Below, piece after piece: positions 38,631 through 48,359 of a stretch of 52,552 nucleotides of DNA. The stretch comes from Sphingobium sp. (lineage in GTDB: Bacteria > Pseudomonadota > Alphaproteobacteria > Sphingomonadales > Sphingomonadaceae). The notes under the pieces are model-generated. The model saw only the letters and a program-made list of their open reading frames with translations, did no database searches and had not been told where the DNA came from. How positions within the stretch are numbered: the first letter of the stretch is position 1; every line of letters starts with the position of its first letter. Where the stretch lies: positions 1 through 52,552 of the forward strand of contig JACESO010000006.1 in NCBI GenBank assembly GCA_013911745.1, read 5' to 3'. The translations under genes were made by a program, and so were the position numbers.

Positions 38631-39722
38631 ATGAAGATTGCCCAGATCGCCCCGCTCGCCGAAAGCGTACCGCCCAAATTCTACGGCGGCACGGAACGGA
38701 TCGTGTCCTACCTGACTGAGGAACTGGTGGCGCAGGGGCACGATGTCACCCTGTTCGCCAGCGGCGATTCCCGGACGGCGGCCAAGCTGGTGCCCATCAC
38801 CACCACCGCGCTGCGCCTCAACCCGCATGTGCAGGATGCGGTGCCGCACCATATGATCCTGCTGGATGAAGTCCGCCGCCGCGCCGACGATTTCGATTTC
38901 CTGCATTTTCACATCGACGTCATTCACATGCCCATGGTGCAGGGCATGCTCGACCGGTCGCTGACGACGCTGCACGGCCGGCTCGACCTACCCGATCTGG
39001 TCCCCTTCTATCGCGCTTTCCCGGATCATTGCCTGGTGTCGATTTCCGATCACCAGCGCCTGCCGATGCCGCCGGTCAACTGGGGCCGCACCATCTATCA
39101 CGGCCTGCCCGCCGACTTGCTGCCCGCCAATATCGGCGGCGACAAGGATTATCTGGCCTTCCTTGGCCGCATCTCGCCGGAAAAACGCCCCGACCGCGCC
39201 ATCCGCATCGCGATGGCGGCGGGCATGAAGCTCAAGATCGCGGCGAAGATCGACAATGTCGATCGCGCTTATTGGGACCGGGAGATCGCGCCGCTGGTCG
39301 AAGGCAATCCGCTGGTAGAATTCGTCGGCGAAATCAACGAACAGCAGAAGGCCGAATTCCTCGGCAACGCTGCTGCCCTGCTCTTCCCGATCGACTGGCC
39401 CGAACCCTTCGGCCTCGTCATGATCGAGGCGATGTCCTGCGCGACGCCCGTCGTCGCCTTCCGCTGCGGATCGGTGCCCGAAATCATCGATCATGGCCTA
39501 TCGGGCATCATCGTCGATCGGGAGGAGGAGGCGGTGGATGCGGTGCATCAGGCTGTCGCTCTTGACCGCGCCCGCGTGCGCGCCGCCTTTGATGCACGCT
39601 TCACGGCGGAACGGATGGCGCGTGATTATGTGGCGCTCTATCAGGACATCATTGCCGCCAGCGCCGCGACTCCTAGCCTCGCTAGGCACCGCGCCGCCAC
39701 GCCCGGACTGCTTATTGCCTGA
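38631..39722 (+). CDS. Family 4 glycosyltransferase
   Basis: This 363-residue GT-B enzyme starts at the ATG at 38631 with AGAAGGAAG upstream. N-terminal features are KIAQIAPLAESVPPKFYGGT and ERIVSYLTEELVAQGHDVTL. The C-terminal nucleotide-sugar motif is present (FLGRISPEKRPDRAIRIA; PEPFGLVMIEAMSCATPVVA). It is followed after 13 bp by the debranching-type enzyme, so the two are co-transcribed and probably act on the same alpha-glucoside. Confidence 0.9.
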   Translation: MKIAQIAPLAESVPPKFYGGTERIVSYLTEELVAQGHDVTLFASGDSRTAAKLVPITTTALRLNPHVQDAVPHHMILLDEVRRRADDFDFLHFHIDVIHMPMVQGMLDRSLTTLHGRLDLPDLVPFYRAFPDHCLVSISDHQRLPMPPVNWGRTIYHGLPADLLPANIGGDKDYLAFLGRISPEKRPDRAIRIAMAAGMKLKIAAKIDNVDRAYWDREIAPLVEGNPLVEFVGEINEQQKAEFLGNAAALLFPIDWPEPFGLVMIEAMSCATPVVAFRCGSVPEIIDHGLSGIIVDREEEAVDAVHQAVALDRARVRAAFDARFTAERMARDYVALYQDIIAASAATPSLARHRAATPGLLIA

Positions 39723-39735
39723 TGGAGGTCTCCCC

Positions 39736-41970
39736 ATGACCCTTGCCGAAATCGGTCAGCCCTCATCTGGCGCGTTCGGACCGGGGTTGGATCCGGGCCA
39801 GCAGTTGTCGCAGGGACAGACGCAGTTCTTCATCCCCGCAACGGCATCGCTCGCCGAACGTCGGCCGCGCACGCTCAAGCATGATGACAGTTTCGCCGTG
39901 TTCGACCATAGCGGCGACGCCATCGCAGGGCCGGGCAGTCCCGAGGGGCTCTATCATCGCGACACCCGCCATCTTTCGCATTTCTACCTGACGCTGGCGG
40001 GCCTGCGCCCGATCCTGCTCAGCTCCGCGCTGCGCGACGACAATTTGATGCTCACATGCGACCTCACCAACCCGGATTTTCCGGGGGCCGATGGGCGCAG
40101 GGCGGTCGAGCATGATCTTATCCACGTCCGCCGCACCCGCTTTCTGTGGCAGGGCGCGGTCTATGAACGGCTGACCCTGCGCAATTTCGACACGGAGACG
40201 CAAAACGTCCAGCTCGACCTGCATTTCGCCGCCGATTTTGCCGATCTGTTCGAAATTCGCGGCATGACCCGGCTGCGGCGGGGCGAGATGCAGGCGCCGG
40301 TGGTCGGCGCGGCGGATGTGCTGCTCGGCTATACGGGGCGGGACGACCGCGACCGCTTCACCCATATCCAATTCGAACCGGCCCCCGACTTGCTGAGCGA
40401 AAATCACGCGCAATTCCGCGTGACCGTAGCGCCCGGCAAGCGCTGCACAATCTTCCTTCGGGTCGCCTGCGCTCCCGTCGAAACGCGTGCGGAAAGCCTC
40501 TCCGTCCAGCTGCTGCGGGCGCTGCGAGAAGCGATGCAGGCGTCGCGGCAGGCGCGGGCGCGTTCGGCGCGCATCCGCTCGTCCAACGACCTCTTCAACG
40601 AAGTGTCATCCCGCTCCTTCGCCGACATCGCCATGCTGTCGACCGACACGGCGCACGGCCCCTACCCCTATGCAGGCATTCCCTGGTTCAGCACGGTGTT
40701 CGGCCGCGACGCGCTCATCACCGCGTGGGAGATGCTGTGGATCGATCCCGCGCTGGCGCGCGGCGTTCTCGGCTATCTCGCCGCCCATCAGGCGACCGGA
40801 TTCGACGCCGCCGCCGATGCCGAACCCGGCAAGATCCTGCACGAAGTGCGGCATGGCGAGATGGCGGAACTTGGCGAAGTTCCCTTCCGCCATTATTATG
40901 GCAGCATCGATTCCACGCCCTTGTTCGTGATGCTGGCCGGTGCCTATTGGGAGCGGACGGGAGACACCGATTTCATCCGCAGCATCGCGCCGCAGATCGA
41001 AGCCGCGCTCAGCTGGATCGACGATCATGGCGACCGGGACGGCGACGGTTTCGTCGAATATGGCCGCATGACCGACCAGGGCCTGCAAAATCAGGGCTGG
41101 AAGGACAGTCACGATTCCATCTTCCATGCGGACGGCAGCATCGCGCGCGGCCCGATCGCGCTGGCCGAGGTGCAGGCCTATGTCTATGGTGCCTGGGAAG
41201 CCGCCAGCCGCATGCACGACGCAATGGGCGATGCGGCGCGCGCCACCCTCTATCGCGACCGGGCGGCGGGAATGCGGGAGCGGTTCGACGCCGCCTTCTT
41301 CGATCCCCAGCTCGGCACCTATGTGCTGGCACTGGATGGCGAAAAACGGCCGTGCTGCGTCCGCTCCTCCAATGCCGGGCATGTCCTGCTCACCGGCCTC
41401 GCCTTCGAGCATCGTGCCGAATCGGTGGTGCGGACGCTCATGGCGCCCGCCTCGTTCTCGGGCTGGGGCATCCGGACCATTGCATCCACCGAGGCGCGCT
41501 ACAACCCCATGAGCTATCATAACGGCTCGATCTGGCCGCACGACAATGCGTTGATCGCCGCCGGCTTCGCGCGCTACGGCTTCCGCCGCGAAGCCTCCCA
41601 GATATTCGAAGGGATGTTCGCGGCCGCCACCTATGTCGATCTCATGCGCCTGCCCGAACTGTTCTGCGGCTTCCCCCGTCGCCGCTCGCAGGGACCGACC
41701 TTCTATCCCGTGGCCTGCAGCCCGCAGGCCTGGTCGGCGGCGACGCCGCTCTCGCTGCTGCAGTCCTGCCTCGGCATTCGCTTCGATATCGGCGCAGGCA
41801 CCATCGCGCTCTGCAACCCGATTCTGCCATCCTTCCTGCAAGGCCTCCACATCGGCCGCCTGAGACTCGGCGAGGGATCGGTCGAACTTGGTCTGGACCG
41901 GATCGGCGACACTGTCGTGGTCCGCCCGATCAGTCGCCAAGGCGACGTGCGGATCATCAGCATGGCCTGA
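39736..41970 (+). CDS. Amylo-alpha-1,6-glucosidase-like protein (glycogen debranching family)
   Basis: This 744-residue protein has an N-terminal beta-rich domain (SFAVFDHSGDAI, GLYHRDTRHLSHFYLTL, residues ~35-290) and a C-terminal (alpha/alpha)6 barrel (YAGIPWFSTVFGRDALITAW, DGDGFVEYGRM, LQNQGWKDSHDSIFHADG, YHNGSIWPHDNALIAAG). This matches the family annotated as amylo-alpha-1,6-glucosidase, in which some members act on small glucosides. No signal peptide. The start is the ATG at 39736 after TGGAGG; the upstream frame lies inside the glycosyltransferase gene. Confidence 0.88.
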   Translation: MTLAEIGQPSSGAFGPGLDPGQQLSQGQTQFFIPATASLAERRPRTLKHDDSFAVFDHSGDAIAGPGSPEGLYHRDTRHLSHFYLTLAGLRPILLSSALRDDNLMLTCDLTNPDFPGADGRRAVEHDLIHVRRTRFLWQGAVYERLTLRNFDTETQNVQLDLHFAADFADLFEIRGMTRLRRGEMQAPVVGAADVLLGYTGRDDRDRFTHIQFEPAPDLLSENHAQFRVTVAPGKRCTIFLRVACAPVETRAESLSVQLLRALREAMQASRQARARSARIRSSNDLFNEVSSRSFADIAMLSTDTAHGPYPYAGIPWFSTVFGRDALITAWEMLWIDPALARGVLGYLAAHQATGFDAAADAEPGKILHEVRHGEMAELGEVPFRHYYGSIDSTPLFVMLAGAYWERTGDTDFIRSIAPQIEAALSWIDDHGDRDGDGFVEYGRMTDQGLQNQGWKDSHDSIFHADGSIARGPIALAEVQAYVYGAWEAASRMHDAMGDAARATLYRDRAAGMRERFDAAFFDPQLGTYVLALDGEKRPCCVRSSNAGHVLLTGLAFEHRAESVVRTLMAPASFSGWGIRTIASTEARYNPMSYHNGSIWPHDNALIAAGFARYGFRREASQIFEGMFAAATYVDLMRLPELFCGFPRRRSQGPTFYPVACSPQAWSAATPLSLLQSCLGIRFDIGAGTIALCNPILPSFLQGLHIGRLRLGEGSVELGLDRIGDTVVVRPISRQGDVRIISMA

Positions 41971-42203
41971 TTCTGTCCTACAGATTCCCTTGCCGCTACC
42001 ATGATGAAAGCGTTTCGATGATTTCCGACATGCGACATTTTATGTCAATTTCGGCGGGAAATGTGCGAAGTTAAGGGAAAAGAGGCGCTCCCCAACGCTG
42101 CCCTACAAAAGAGTGACTTGCTCCTTCTTCAATACTCATACATTTATCCTCACATCCGCCTTTAGCCGAAGAGGCGCCTCGGGCGTTGAGGGGAGGATGA
42201 CCG

Positions 42204-43169
42204 ATGATGGGAATGGACCGCCGCAACGCGATGATCGCCTTGGGGGTCGCCGCGCTGCCGCACCTCGCAGGAGCGCAGACAATGGCAGGTGACGAGATCA
42301 TCGACCTTTGGCCCGGACCGCCGCCCGGAAAGACGGACGCCAAGATCGTCCGCTCGATCGAGCCGCGCAATGACGACCCCGCTCATCCCGACCGCTGGGT
42401 TCGCGGCATCGATCGCCCGGTGATGGTGGTGCGCCGCCCCGCGCGGCCCAACGGCGCGGCGATGCTCGTCATGCCGGGCGGCGGCTATGAATTCCTGTCC
42501 TACGACAATGAAGGGACCAGCCAGGCCGCCTGGCTCAATGCACGCGGCATCACCGCCTTCATCCTGCTCTACCGCCTGCCGGCAGAAGGCTGGATCCGGC
42601 GGGAAGACGTCCCGTTGCAGGACGCGCAGCGCGCCGTTCGCCTGATCCGCGCGCGAGCGAAGACACTTGGGGTCGATCCCGAAAGAGTGGGCGCGCTGGG
42701 CTTCTCGGCAGGGGGTCATCTGGCAGGGTCGCTCGCCACCCGCCATAGCGAACAGGTCTATGGTCCCGTGGATGATGCCGACCGGCTTTCCGCGCGCCCC
42801 GACGTCGTGGGCTTAGGCTATCCGGTCGTCAGTCTGGACGCGCCCTTCACCCATGCCGGATCACGCGACAATCTCCTGGGCGCCGGTGCCAGCGAAACCT
42901 TGCGCCGCACCCACTCCGTGGACAGGCGCGTCGATACCGCGACCCCGCCCCTCTTCATCTTCCACGCGGCGGACGACATGCTTGTCCCGCCGGCCAATGC
43001 CATTGCCCTCTTCTCCGCGATGGAAGCGGCGCAGCGGCCGGTCGCGCTGCACATGTTCGAGGATGGCGGTCACGGCTTCGGCGTCAAGCTTCCGAAGTCC
43101 AAGCAAGGAGCCGTCTGGCCGGATCTTTTCGCGTCGTTCGCGGCCGGTCACGGCGTGCTCGCGGCATGA
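42204..43169 (+). CDS. Secreted alpha/beta hydrolase, acetylxylan esterase-like
   Basis: This 321-residue protein has a Tat/Sec-like signal (MDRRNAMIALGVAALPHLAGA). Landmarks are VMPGGGYEFLSYDNEGTS (oxyanion loop), GFSAGGHLAG (catalytic Ser), FHAADDMLVPP (Asp) and DGGHGFG (His), the pattern of carbohydrate deacetylases such as acetylxylan esterases. GGGAGGA precedes the start. It leads a carbohydrate locus with GH31 and GH1 enzymes, where it would strip acetyl groups from hemicellulose fragments (inferred). Confidence 0.85.
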   Translation: MMGMDRRNAMIALGVAALPHLAGAQTMAGDEIIDLWPGPPPGKTDAKIVRSIEPRNDDPAHPDRWVRGIDRPVMVVRRPARPNGAAMLVMPGGGYEFLSYDNEGTSQAAWLNARGITAFILLYRLPAEGWIRREDVPLQDAQRAVRLIRARAKTLGVDPERVGALGFSAGGHLAGSLATRHSEQVYGPVDDADRLSARPDVVGLGYPVVSLDAPFTHAGSRDNLLGAGASETLRRTHSVDRRVDTATPPLFIFHAADDMLVPPANAIALFSAMEAAQRPVALHMFEDGGHGFGVKLPKSKQGAVWPDLFASFAAGHGVLAA

Positions 43170-43249
43170 TCTACGACTTTAGGCGCACTGGCGCATGCCG
43201 CTTCAGCCGGCAAGATCGGGCGGGTGCGTCAGGCAGGGGGAGTGAAGCA

Positions 43250-45568
43250 ATGACGAGATTGACGATAACGGCCGCGGCGATCGCCTGCCTTGCAGGCGCA
43301 AGCCCCGCGCTGGCGGAACCCATGGCCCTGCTGGACCGGAATGGAAGCCGCGTCGCCATCGAACCCTATGCGCCCAATATCGTGCGCGTCACCATCGCTC
43401 TGGACAAGGCGCTGGCCGAAGCACCCCCGGGCGACGGGCCGATCGCGAAGGCGGATGCCGCTGGCTGGACGCACCGCACCGACGCGAGCGGCGACATCTT
43501 CACCTCCTCGGCGCTGACGCTGACCGTCGATGCGAAACCCTGGCCCAAGGCGCCCACGCAGATGGACCGCTATTTCGCGCCCTCCCTGCCGCCCGTCAGC
43601 CTGTCGATCAGCGATGCGGGTGGCGCGCTGCTGACGAAGATGACCGGCTGGGAGATGGCGCCCGTCACGGTGAACGGGGAAAAGACGTTCAAGGTCGGCG
43701 CGACCTTCGACTCCCCTGCCGACGAACATTATTATGGCCTCGGTCAGAACCAGGAGGGCGTGCTCGACCTGCGCGGCCGCCAGATAGACTGCCAGCATCA
43801 TTATGACGCGCCGGCGGGCGAAACGGTCTGTGTCCCCTTCATGGTCACCAACAAGGGCTATGGCATCGTCTGGGACAATCCGGCCCGAACGCTGGTATGG
43901 CCTGGCCTTCACTCCGCGACCCGCTGGCAAAGCCAGGTCGGAGAGCGCGTGTCCTTTTTCGTCATCACCGGCAAGACGACCGACGATCTCTATGCCGGCT
44001 ATGCCCGGCTGACCGGCGCGACGCCGCTGCCGCCCAAGGCCGGGTTCGGCCTCATCCAGAGCAAGGCGCGCTACGAAAGCCAGCAGGAACTGCTCGACAT
44101 CGCCAAGGGCTATCGCCAGCGGAACCTGCCGCTCGACGTGATGGTGCTCGACTGGTTCTACTGGACCCGCATGGGACAGATCGACATCGATCGCACCTAT
44201 TTCCCCGATCCCAAGGGCATGAACGATACGCTGAAGGCGATGGGCATGCGCTCGATCATCAGCGTCTGGCCGCGCTTCGAGCGGGAATCCCGCTATTTCG
44301 ACATGCTGGCGACGAAGGGCTGGCTGCTGCACGACAAGGATGGCAATCCGATCGACGGCCTGCCGATGCGCTACGACCGCGCCGGCGCGTTGATCGACAG
44401 CACCAATCCGGACGCGCGGCAATGGTTCTGGAGCACGGTGCGCGACAATATCCTTAGCCAGGGCTTCGACTGGCTGTGGCTGGACGAGACCGAGCCGGAC
44501 CTGATCCCCGACGGCTACTGGTATGCACGGGGCTCGGGCGACCGCTATCATAACCTCTATCCGCTGGTTCACACATCTGGCGTTGCTGAAGGATCGGAGC
44601 GGGATCGGCCGACCTTCCGCAACATGATCCTCGCCCGTGCGGCTTATCTGGGCTCGCAGCGCACAGGCGGCCTGTTCTGGTCGTCCGACGTCCACGCCAC
44701 ATGGGATGCCTTGCGCCGGCAAGTGCCGACCGGACTCAACTTCACCGCCACCGGCCTTGCCTATTGGGGCAGCGACATTGGCGGGTGGCAATGGCCCAAT
44801 GGGCCAAAGGCGCAGCGGCCAGTGCTGGTTGATCCGGCAGGTGCGACCGCCATGGGCGCGGACTATGCCGACTATCCGGAACTTTTCGTCCGCTGGTTCC
44901 AATATAGCGTGTTCACGCCGACGCTACGCATCCACGGGCAGCGACCCGGCACGGCGCTCTGGGACTATGGCAAGGCAGCCGAGCCGATCCTGGCTGAATG
45001 GCTGCGGCTGCGCTACGCGCTCATCCCCTATATCTATGCGCTTGGCCGCCACACCTATGAAAGCGGCGCGCCGTTCATGCGGGCGTTGTTCATGGACTTT
45101 CCCAACGATCCGAAGGTCGCGGCGATAGGCGATCAATATATGTTCGGGCCCGCCTTCCTCGTCGCTCCCGTCACGGAGCAGGGCCAGACGAAGCGATCCG
45201 TCTATCTGCCTGCCGGAACGGCCTGGTATGATTATTGGACGAACCAGCGGTTCGAGGGCGGACAGACGGTCGAGGTCGATGCGCCGATCCAGCGCATGCC
45301 GCTGTTCGTGAGGGCAGGATCGATCGTGCCGATCGGCGCGGCGGTGAAGAGCATGGCGGAAAAGCAGCCGATCGAGAGCATCCGCGTCTATCCAGGGGCG
45401 GATTCGCGCTTCACCCTCTATGATGACGACGGCACGACCAACGCCTATCGCAAGGGCGGCATGAAGGCGGAACTGGTCTGGGACGACCGCGCCAAAACGC
45501 TGACGAGCAAGACGAAATTGCCGACCGGACAGGCCGTGACAGGCCTTGTGCGGATCATGGGCCAGTAA
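43250..45568 (+). CDS. GH31 alpha-xylosidase/alpha-glucosidase
   Basis: This 772-residue periplasmic glycoside hydrolase starts at the ATG at 43250 (GGGGGAG upstream) with a signal peptide ending near SPALA. GH31 landmarks are YYGLGQNQEG, DVMVLDWFYW, nucleophile D412 (WLWLDETEPD) and acid/base D480 (LFWSSDVHATWD). The DETEPD form of the nucleophile motif is common in alpha-xylosidase-like members, pointing to xyloglucan side chains, though specificity is not proven. It lies between the esterase and the GH1 gene. Confidence 0.9.
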   Translation: MTRLTITAAAIACLAGASPALAEPMALLDRNGSRVAIEPYAPNIVRVTIALDKALAEAPPGDGPIAKADAAGWTHRTDASGDIFTSSALTLTVDAKPWPKAPTQMDRYFAPSLPPVSLSISDAGGALLTKMTGWEMAPVTVNGEKTFKVGATFDSPADEHYYGLGQNQEGVLDLRGRQIDCQHHYDAPAGETVCVPFMVTNKGYGIVWDNPARTLVWPGLHSATRWQSQVGERVSFFVITGKTTDDLYAGYARLTGATPLPPKAGFGLIQSKARYESQQELLDIAKGYRQRNLPLDVMVLDWFYWTRMGQIDIDRTYFPDPKGMNDTLKAMGMRSIISVWPRFERESRYFDMLATKGWLLHDKDGNPIDGLPMRYDRAGALIDSTNPDARQWFWSTVRDNILSQGFDWLWLDETEPDLIPDGYWYARGSGDRYHNLYPLVHTSGVAEGSERDRPTFRNMILARAAYLGSQRTGGLFWSSDVHATWDALRRQVPTGLNFTATGLAYWGSDIGGWQWPNGPKAQRPVLVDPAGATAMGADYADYPELFVRWFQYSVFTPTLRIHGQRPGTALWDYGKAAEPILAEWLRLRYALIPYIYALGRHTYESGAPFMRALFMDFPNDPKVAAIGDQYMFGPAFLVAPVTEQGQTKRSVYLPAGTAWYDYWTNQRFEGGQTVEVDAPIQRMPLFVRAGSIVPIGAAVKSMAEKQPIESIRVYPGADSRFTLYDDDGTTNAYRKGGMKAELVWDDRAKTLTSKTKLPTGQAVTGLVRIMGQ

Positions 45569-45582
45569 GGGAGCAGGATAGC

Positions 45583-47034
45583 ATGACCGGTATCAACCGC
45601 CGCGAACTGGGACTGGGGCTGGGTGCCGCTGCGTTGGGCACGACCCTTCCCGCCACGGCCGGCGCGCAGACGGCCGCGGCTGCCTCTGCCGCGGGCAACC
45701 TGTCCTTCCCGCCCGACTTTCTATGGGGGTGCGCCACCGCTTCCTATCAGATCGAAGGCGCCGCAAAGGAGGACGGGCGCGGGCCCACGGTCTGGGACAT
45801 CTTCTCGCACACGCCGGGCAAGGTCGCCAATGGCGACACCGGCGATGTCGCCTGCGACAGCTATCACCGCTATCCCGAAGACATCGCCTTGCTGAAGGCG
45901 CTGGGGGTCAAGGCCTATCGCTTCTCCATCGCCTGGTCGCGCATCTTCCCTGAAGGGCGTGGCAAGCCCAATCAGAAGGGCGTGGACTATTATAACCGGC
46001 TGGTCGACGCCCTGCTCGCGGCCGGGATCACGCCGCACGTCACCCTCTTCCACTGGGATTTGCCTGCCGCTTTGCCCGGCGGGTGGCAGAACCGCGATAC
46101 GGCCTATGCCTTCGGCGATTATGCCGCCTTCATGGCCGGGCGGCTGAGTGACCGGGTGAAGCAGTTCATGACGGTGAACGAACTGCTCTGCTTCACCGAT
46201 TTGGGCTATCTGACCGGGGGCAAGGCACCGGGCCTCAAGCTGCCGCAGAAGGACGCCAATCAGGTCCGCCATCATGGCGTGCTGGCCCATGGCCTGGGCG
46301 TTCAGGCGATCCGCGCGAACGCCAAGGCGGGGACGCGTGTCGGCCTCGCGGAAAATCCGTCGATCTACGTGCCGGCGGTCGAGACGCCCGATCATATCGA
46401 AGCGGTCAAGAAGGCCACGCGCGACACCAACGCCATGTTCCTGACCGCGATCATGGAGGGGCGCTACCTCGATTCCTACCTGACCGCGCAGGGCAAGGAT
46501 GCGCCCAAGGTGCAGGAAGGCGACATGAAGCTGATCGGCGCGCCCCTCGATTTCCTGTCGATCAATGTCTATACCGGCAAGATGGTGCGGGCCGATGTGT
46601 CGAAGCCCGAAGGCTACGCCATCTTGCCCATGACCGGCGAAGCGCCACGCATGCCGTCCAAATGGCTCTATGTAACGCCGGAGGTCATCTATTGGGGCCT
46701 GCGCGCCATCAGCGAATTGTGGAAGCCCAAGGCGCTCTACATTTCCGAAAATGGCTGCTCGGCGGACGACAAGGTGAGTGACGACGGCAAGGTCTATGAC
46801 ACCGACCGGGTCATGTATCTGCGCAACTATATGACCCATCTGCAGCGCGCCGCGCGCGAGGGGCTGCCGATCAAGGGCTATTTCGTCTGGAGCCTGATGG
46901 ACAATTTCGAGTGGGAGGACGGTTATACCAAGCTGTTCGGCATCCACCATGTGGATTTCAAGACCCAGAAGCGCACGCCCAAGCTGTCGGCCGACTGGTA
47001 TCGTGAACTGGTGCGGACCAACCGACTGGTCTGA
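45583..47034 (+). CDS. GH1 beta-glucosidase, exported
   Basis: This 483-residue family 1 enzyme has a twin-arginine-like leader (NRRELGLGLGAAALG...AGA) followed by FPPDFLWGCATASYQIEGA. The acid/base is E200 in MTVNELLCF, where the family's usual NEP reads NEL. The nucleophile is E389 (YISENGCS). Other GH1 markers are AYRFSIAWSRIFPEG and FVWSLMDNFEWEDGY. It starts 14 bp after the GH31 stop, so it is in the same operon and would finish oligosaccharide breakdown to glucose. Confidence 0.93.
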   Translation: MTGINRRELGLGLGAAALGTTLPATAGAQTAAAASAAGNLSFPPDFLWGCATASYQIEGAAKEDGRGPTVWDIFSHTPGKVANGDTGDVACDSYHRYPEDIALLKALGVKAYRFSIAWSRIFPEGRGKPNQKGVDYYNRLVDALLAAGITPHVTLFHWDLPAALPGGWQNRDTAYAFGDYAAFMAGRLSDRVKQFMTVNELLCFTDLGYLTGGKAPGLKLPQKDANQVRHHGVLAHGLGVQAIRANAKAGTRVGLAENPSIYVPAVETPDHIEAVKKATRDTNAMFLTAIMEGRYLDSYLTAQGKDAPKVQEGDMKLIGAPLDFLSINVYTGKMVRADVSKPEGYAILPMTGEAPRMPSKWLYVTPEVIYWGLRAISELWKPKALYISENGCSADDKVSDDGKVYDTDRVMYLRNYMTHLQRAAREGLPIKGYFVWSLMDNFEWEDGYTKLFGIHHVDFKTQKRTPKLSADWYRELVRTNRLV

Positions 47035-47036
47035 CC

Positions 47037-48182
47037 TCAGGCAAGAAAGCAGATGCTGACCGGCCGGGATATCTCGGCCGCCTGACCGCTGTTGCGCAGG
47101 CGGCCGGTGCGCCGATCGACCGCGAACACGCTGACCCGATCCGACTTCTGGTTGGTGACGAGCAACCAGCGGCCGGTGGGATCGAACTGGAAGGCCCATG
47201 GCACCGCGCCGCCGGACGCAATCCGCTGGACAGGCGACAATGCTCCGCTCCGGGGATCTAGGGCGAAAACGACAAGGCTGTTTTCCGCCCGATTGCCGGT
47301 ATAGACGAAGCGGCCGTCCCGGCTCACCAATATTTCAGACGCGCTGCTGTCGCCGCGATGATCGGGGCTGTTGACCGACACCATGCTCAACAGGGCCAAC
47401 CGCCCTGCCCGCGCATCCCAGCCGAGCGTCTGCACGTCGGCCGTCAGCTCGTTGATCAGGAAGAGACGGCGGCCATCGGGATGAAAGGCGAAATGGCGCG
47501 GCCCGCTGCCAGGCGGCGCGGCATAATGGCGTTCCTTCCCCCGCGCGTCCTGCAGGATCCGGTGGGTCTTGCCGTCAAAGGGATGGACATAGAGCCGGTC
47601 GGTTCCAAGGTCCGCCGCCAGAAGGAAGCGGCCCGAGGGATCGGCGGCGACGCAATGCGCATGGGGTCGCGCCTGTCGCGGATTTGGACCCGATCCGCTA
47701 GCCGCGACGATGCTGGCGGCGGGGCCGAGGCTGCCATCCTGCAATATCGGGAAGCTGGCGATCGATCCCGCGCCGTAGTTGGCCGCGAACAAGGTCATGG
47801 ACCGCGCGTCAACCGACAGATGTGCCGTGCCGCCCCCGCCTGCGTCCACTTGCGACAGCGTAGTGAGCGCTCCCGTCGCGGGATCGGTGCGCAGGGCAAA
47901 GACGCTGCCATGCTGCGCGCCGTCGCCGCCGACCTCGCTCGCCACATAGAGGATGGGGCGGTGCGGGTGCCGCACGATCCAGCTTGGCCGCGCGATGGTG
48001 GCAGGGGCCGGATCAAGCGCGATCCGGCCGGAGACGGGATAGAACCAGCCCGTCGCCGGCGCATCCCCCTGCGTGCCGATATAGACGCGCACCGCGCCTT
48101 CGGCAGCGGCGCGAAGCGGGGCAAAAGGTACTGCGGAGGCACCGAGGGTCAGCGCAAGAAGAGACCGTCGCGCGATCCGCAT
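47037..48182 (-). CDS. Lactonase-family beta-propeller, exported
   Basis: This 381-residue protein begins with a twin-arginine-like signal (MRIARRSLLALTLGASAVPF). It shows the seven-bladed 6-phosphogluconolactonase (Pgl-type) pattern: VYIGTQGD, YVASEVGGDG, DARSMTLFAANYGAGSIASF, QARPHAHCVAADPSGRFLLAADLGTDRL, GSGPRHFAFHPDGRRLFLINELTADV and FVYTGNRAENSLVVF. Being exported, it more likely hydrolyses a sugar lactone in the periplasm than serves the pentose phosphate route. It is convergent with the GH1 gene, 2 bp between the stops. An ATG at 48203 is an alternative start. Confidence 0.85.
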   Translation of the reverse strand: MRIARRSLLALTLGASAVPFAPLRAAAEGAVRVYIGTQGDAPATGWFYPVSGRIALDPAPATIARPSWIVRHPHRPILYVASEVGGDGAQHGSVFALRTDPATGALTTLSQVDAGGGGTAHLSVDARSMTLFAANYGAGSIASFPILQDGSLGPAASIVAASGSGPNPRQARPHAHCVAADPSGRFLLAADLGTDRLYVHPFDGKTHRILQDARGKERHYAAPPGSGPRHFAFHPDGRRLFLINELTADVQTLGWDARAGRLALLSMVSVNSPDHRGDSSASEILVSRDGRFVYTGNRAENSLVVFALDPRSGALSPVQRIASGGAVPWAFQFDPTGRWLLVTNQKSDRVSVFAVDRRTGRLRNSGQAAEISRPVSICFLA

Positions 48183-48359
48183 GTCATCCAACCTATTGGA
48201 CATGATCGGGGCCGATGACCTGCTGATCCTCAAGGCTATCAAGCGTCTCCGGCAGGGGAATGTCCATGCTGCTCATGCCCGCCAAGCTTAGGCAGCTACG
48301 GTATTTTGGCAATGACTATCGCGCGTCGCGCAAGGCGGAAGTGGCCGGCAGCAGAGCGA

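Noticed and set aside
42006-42046. GAAAGCGTTTC and GACATTTTATGTC before the carbohydrate locus, resembling regulator operators
   Set aside because: Arms are only 4-5 bp, so chance is likely, and no LacI- or Crp-type gene is adjacent.
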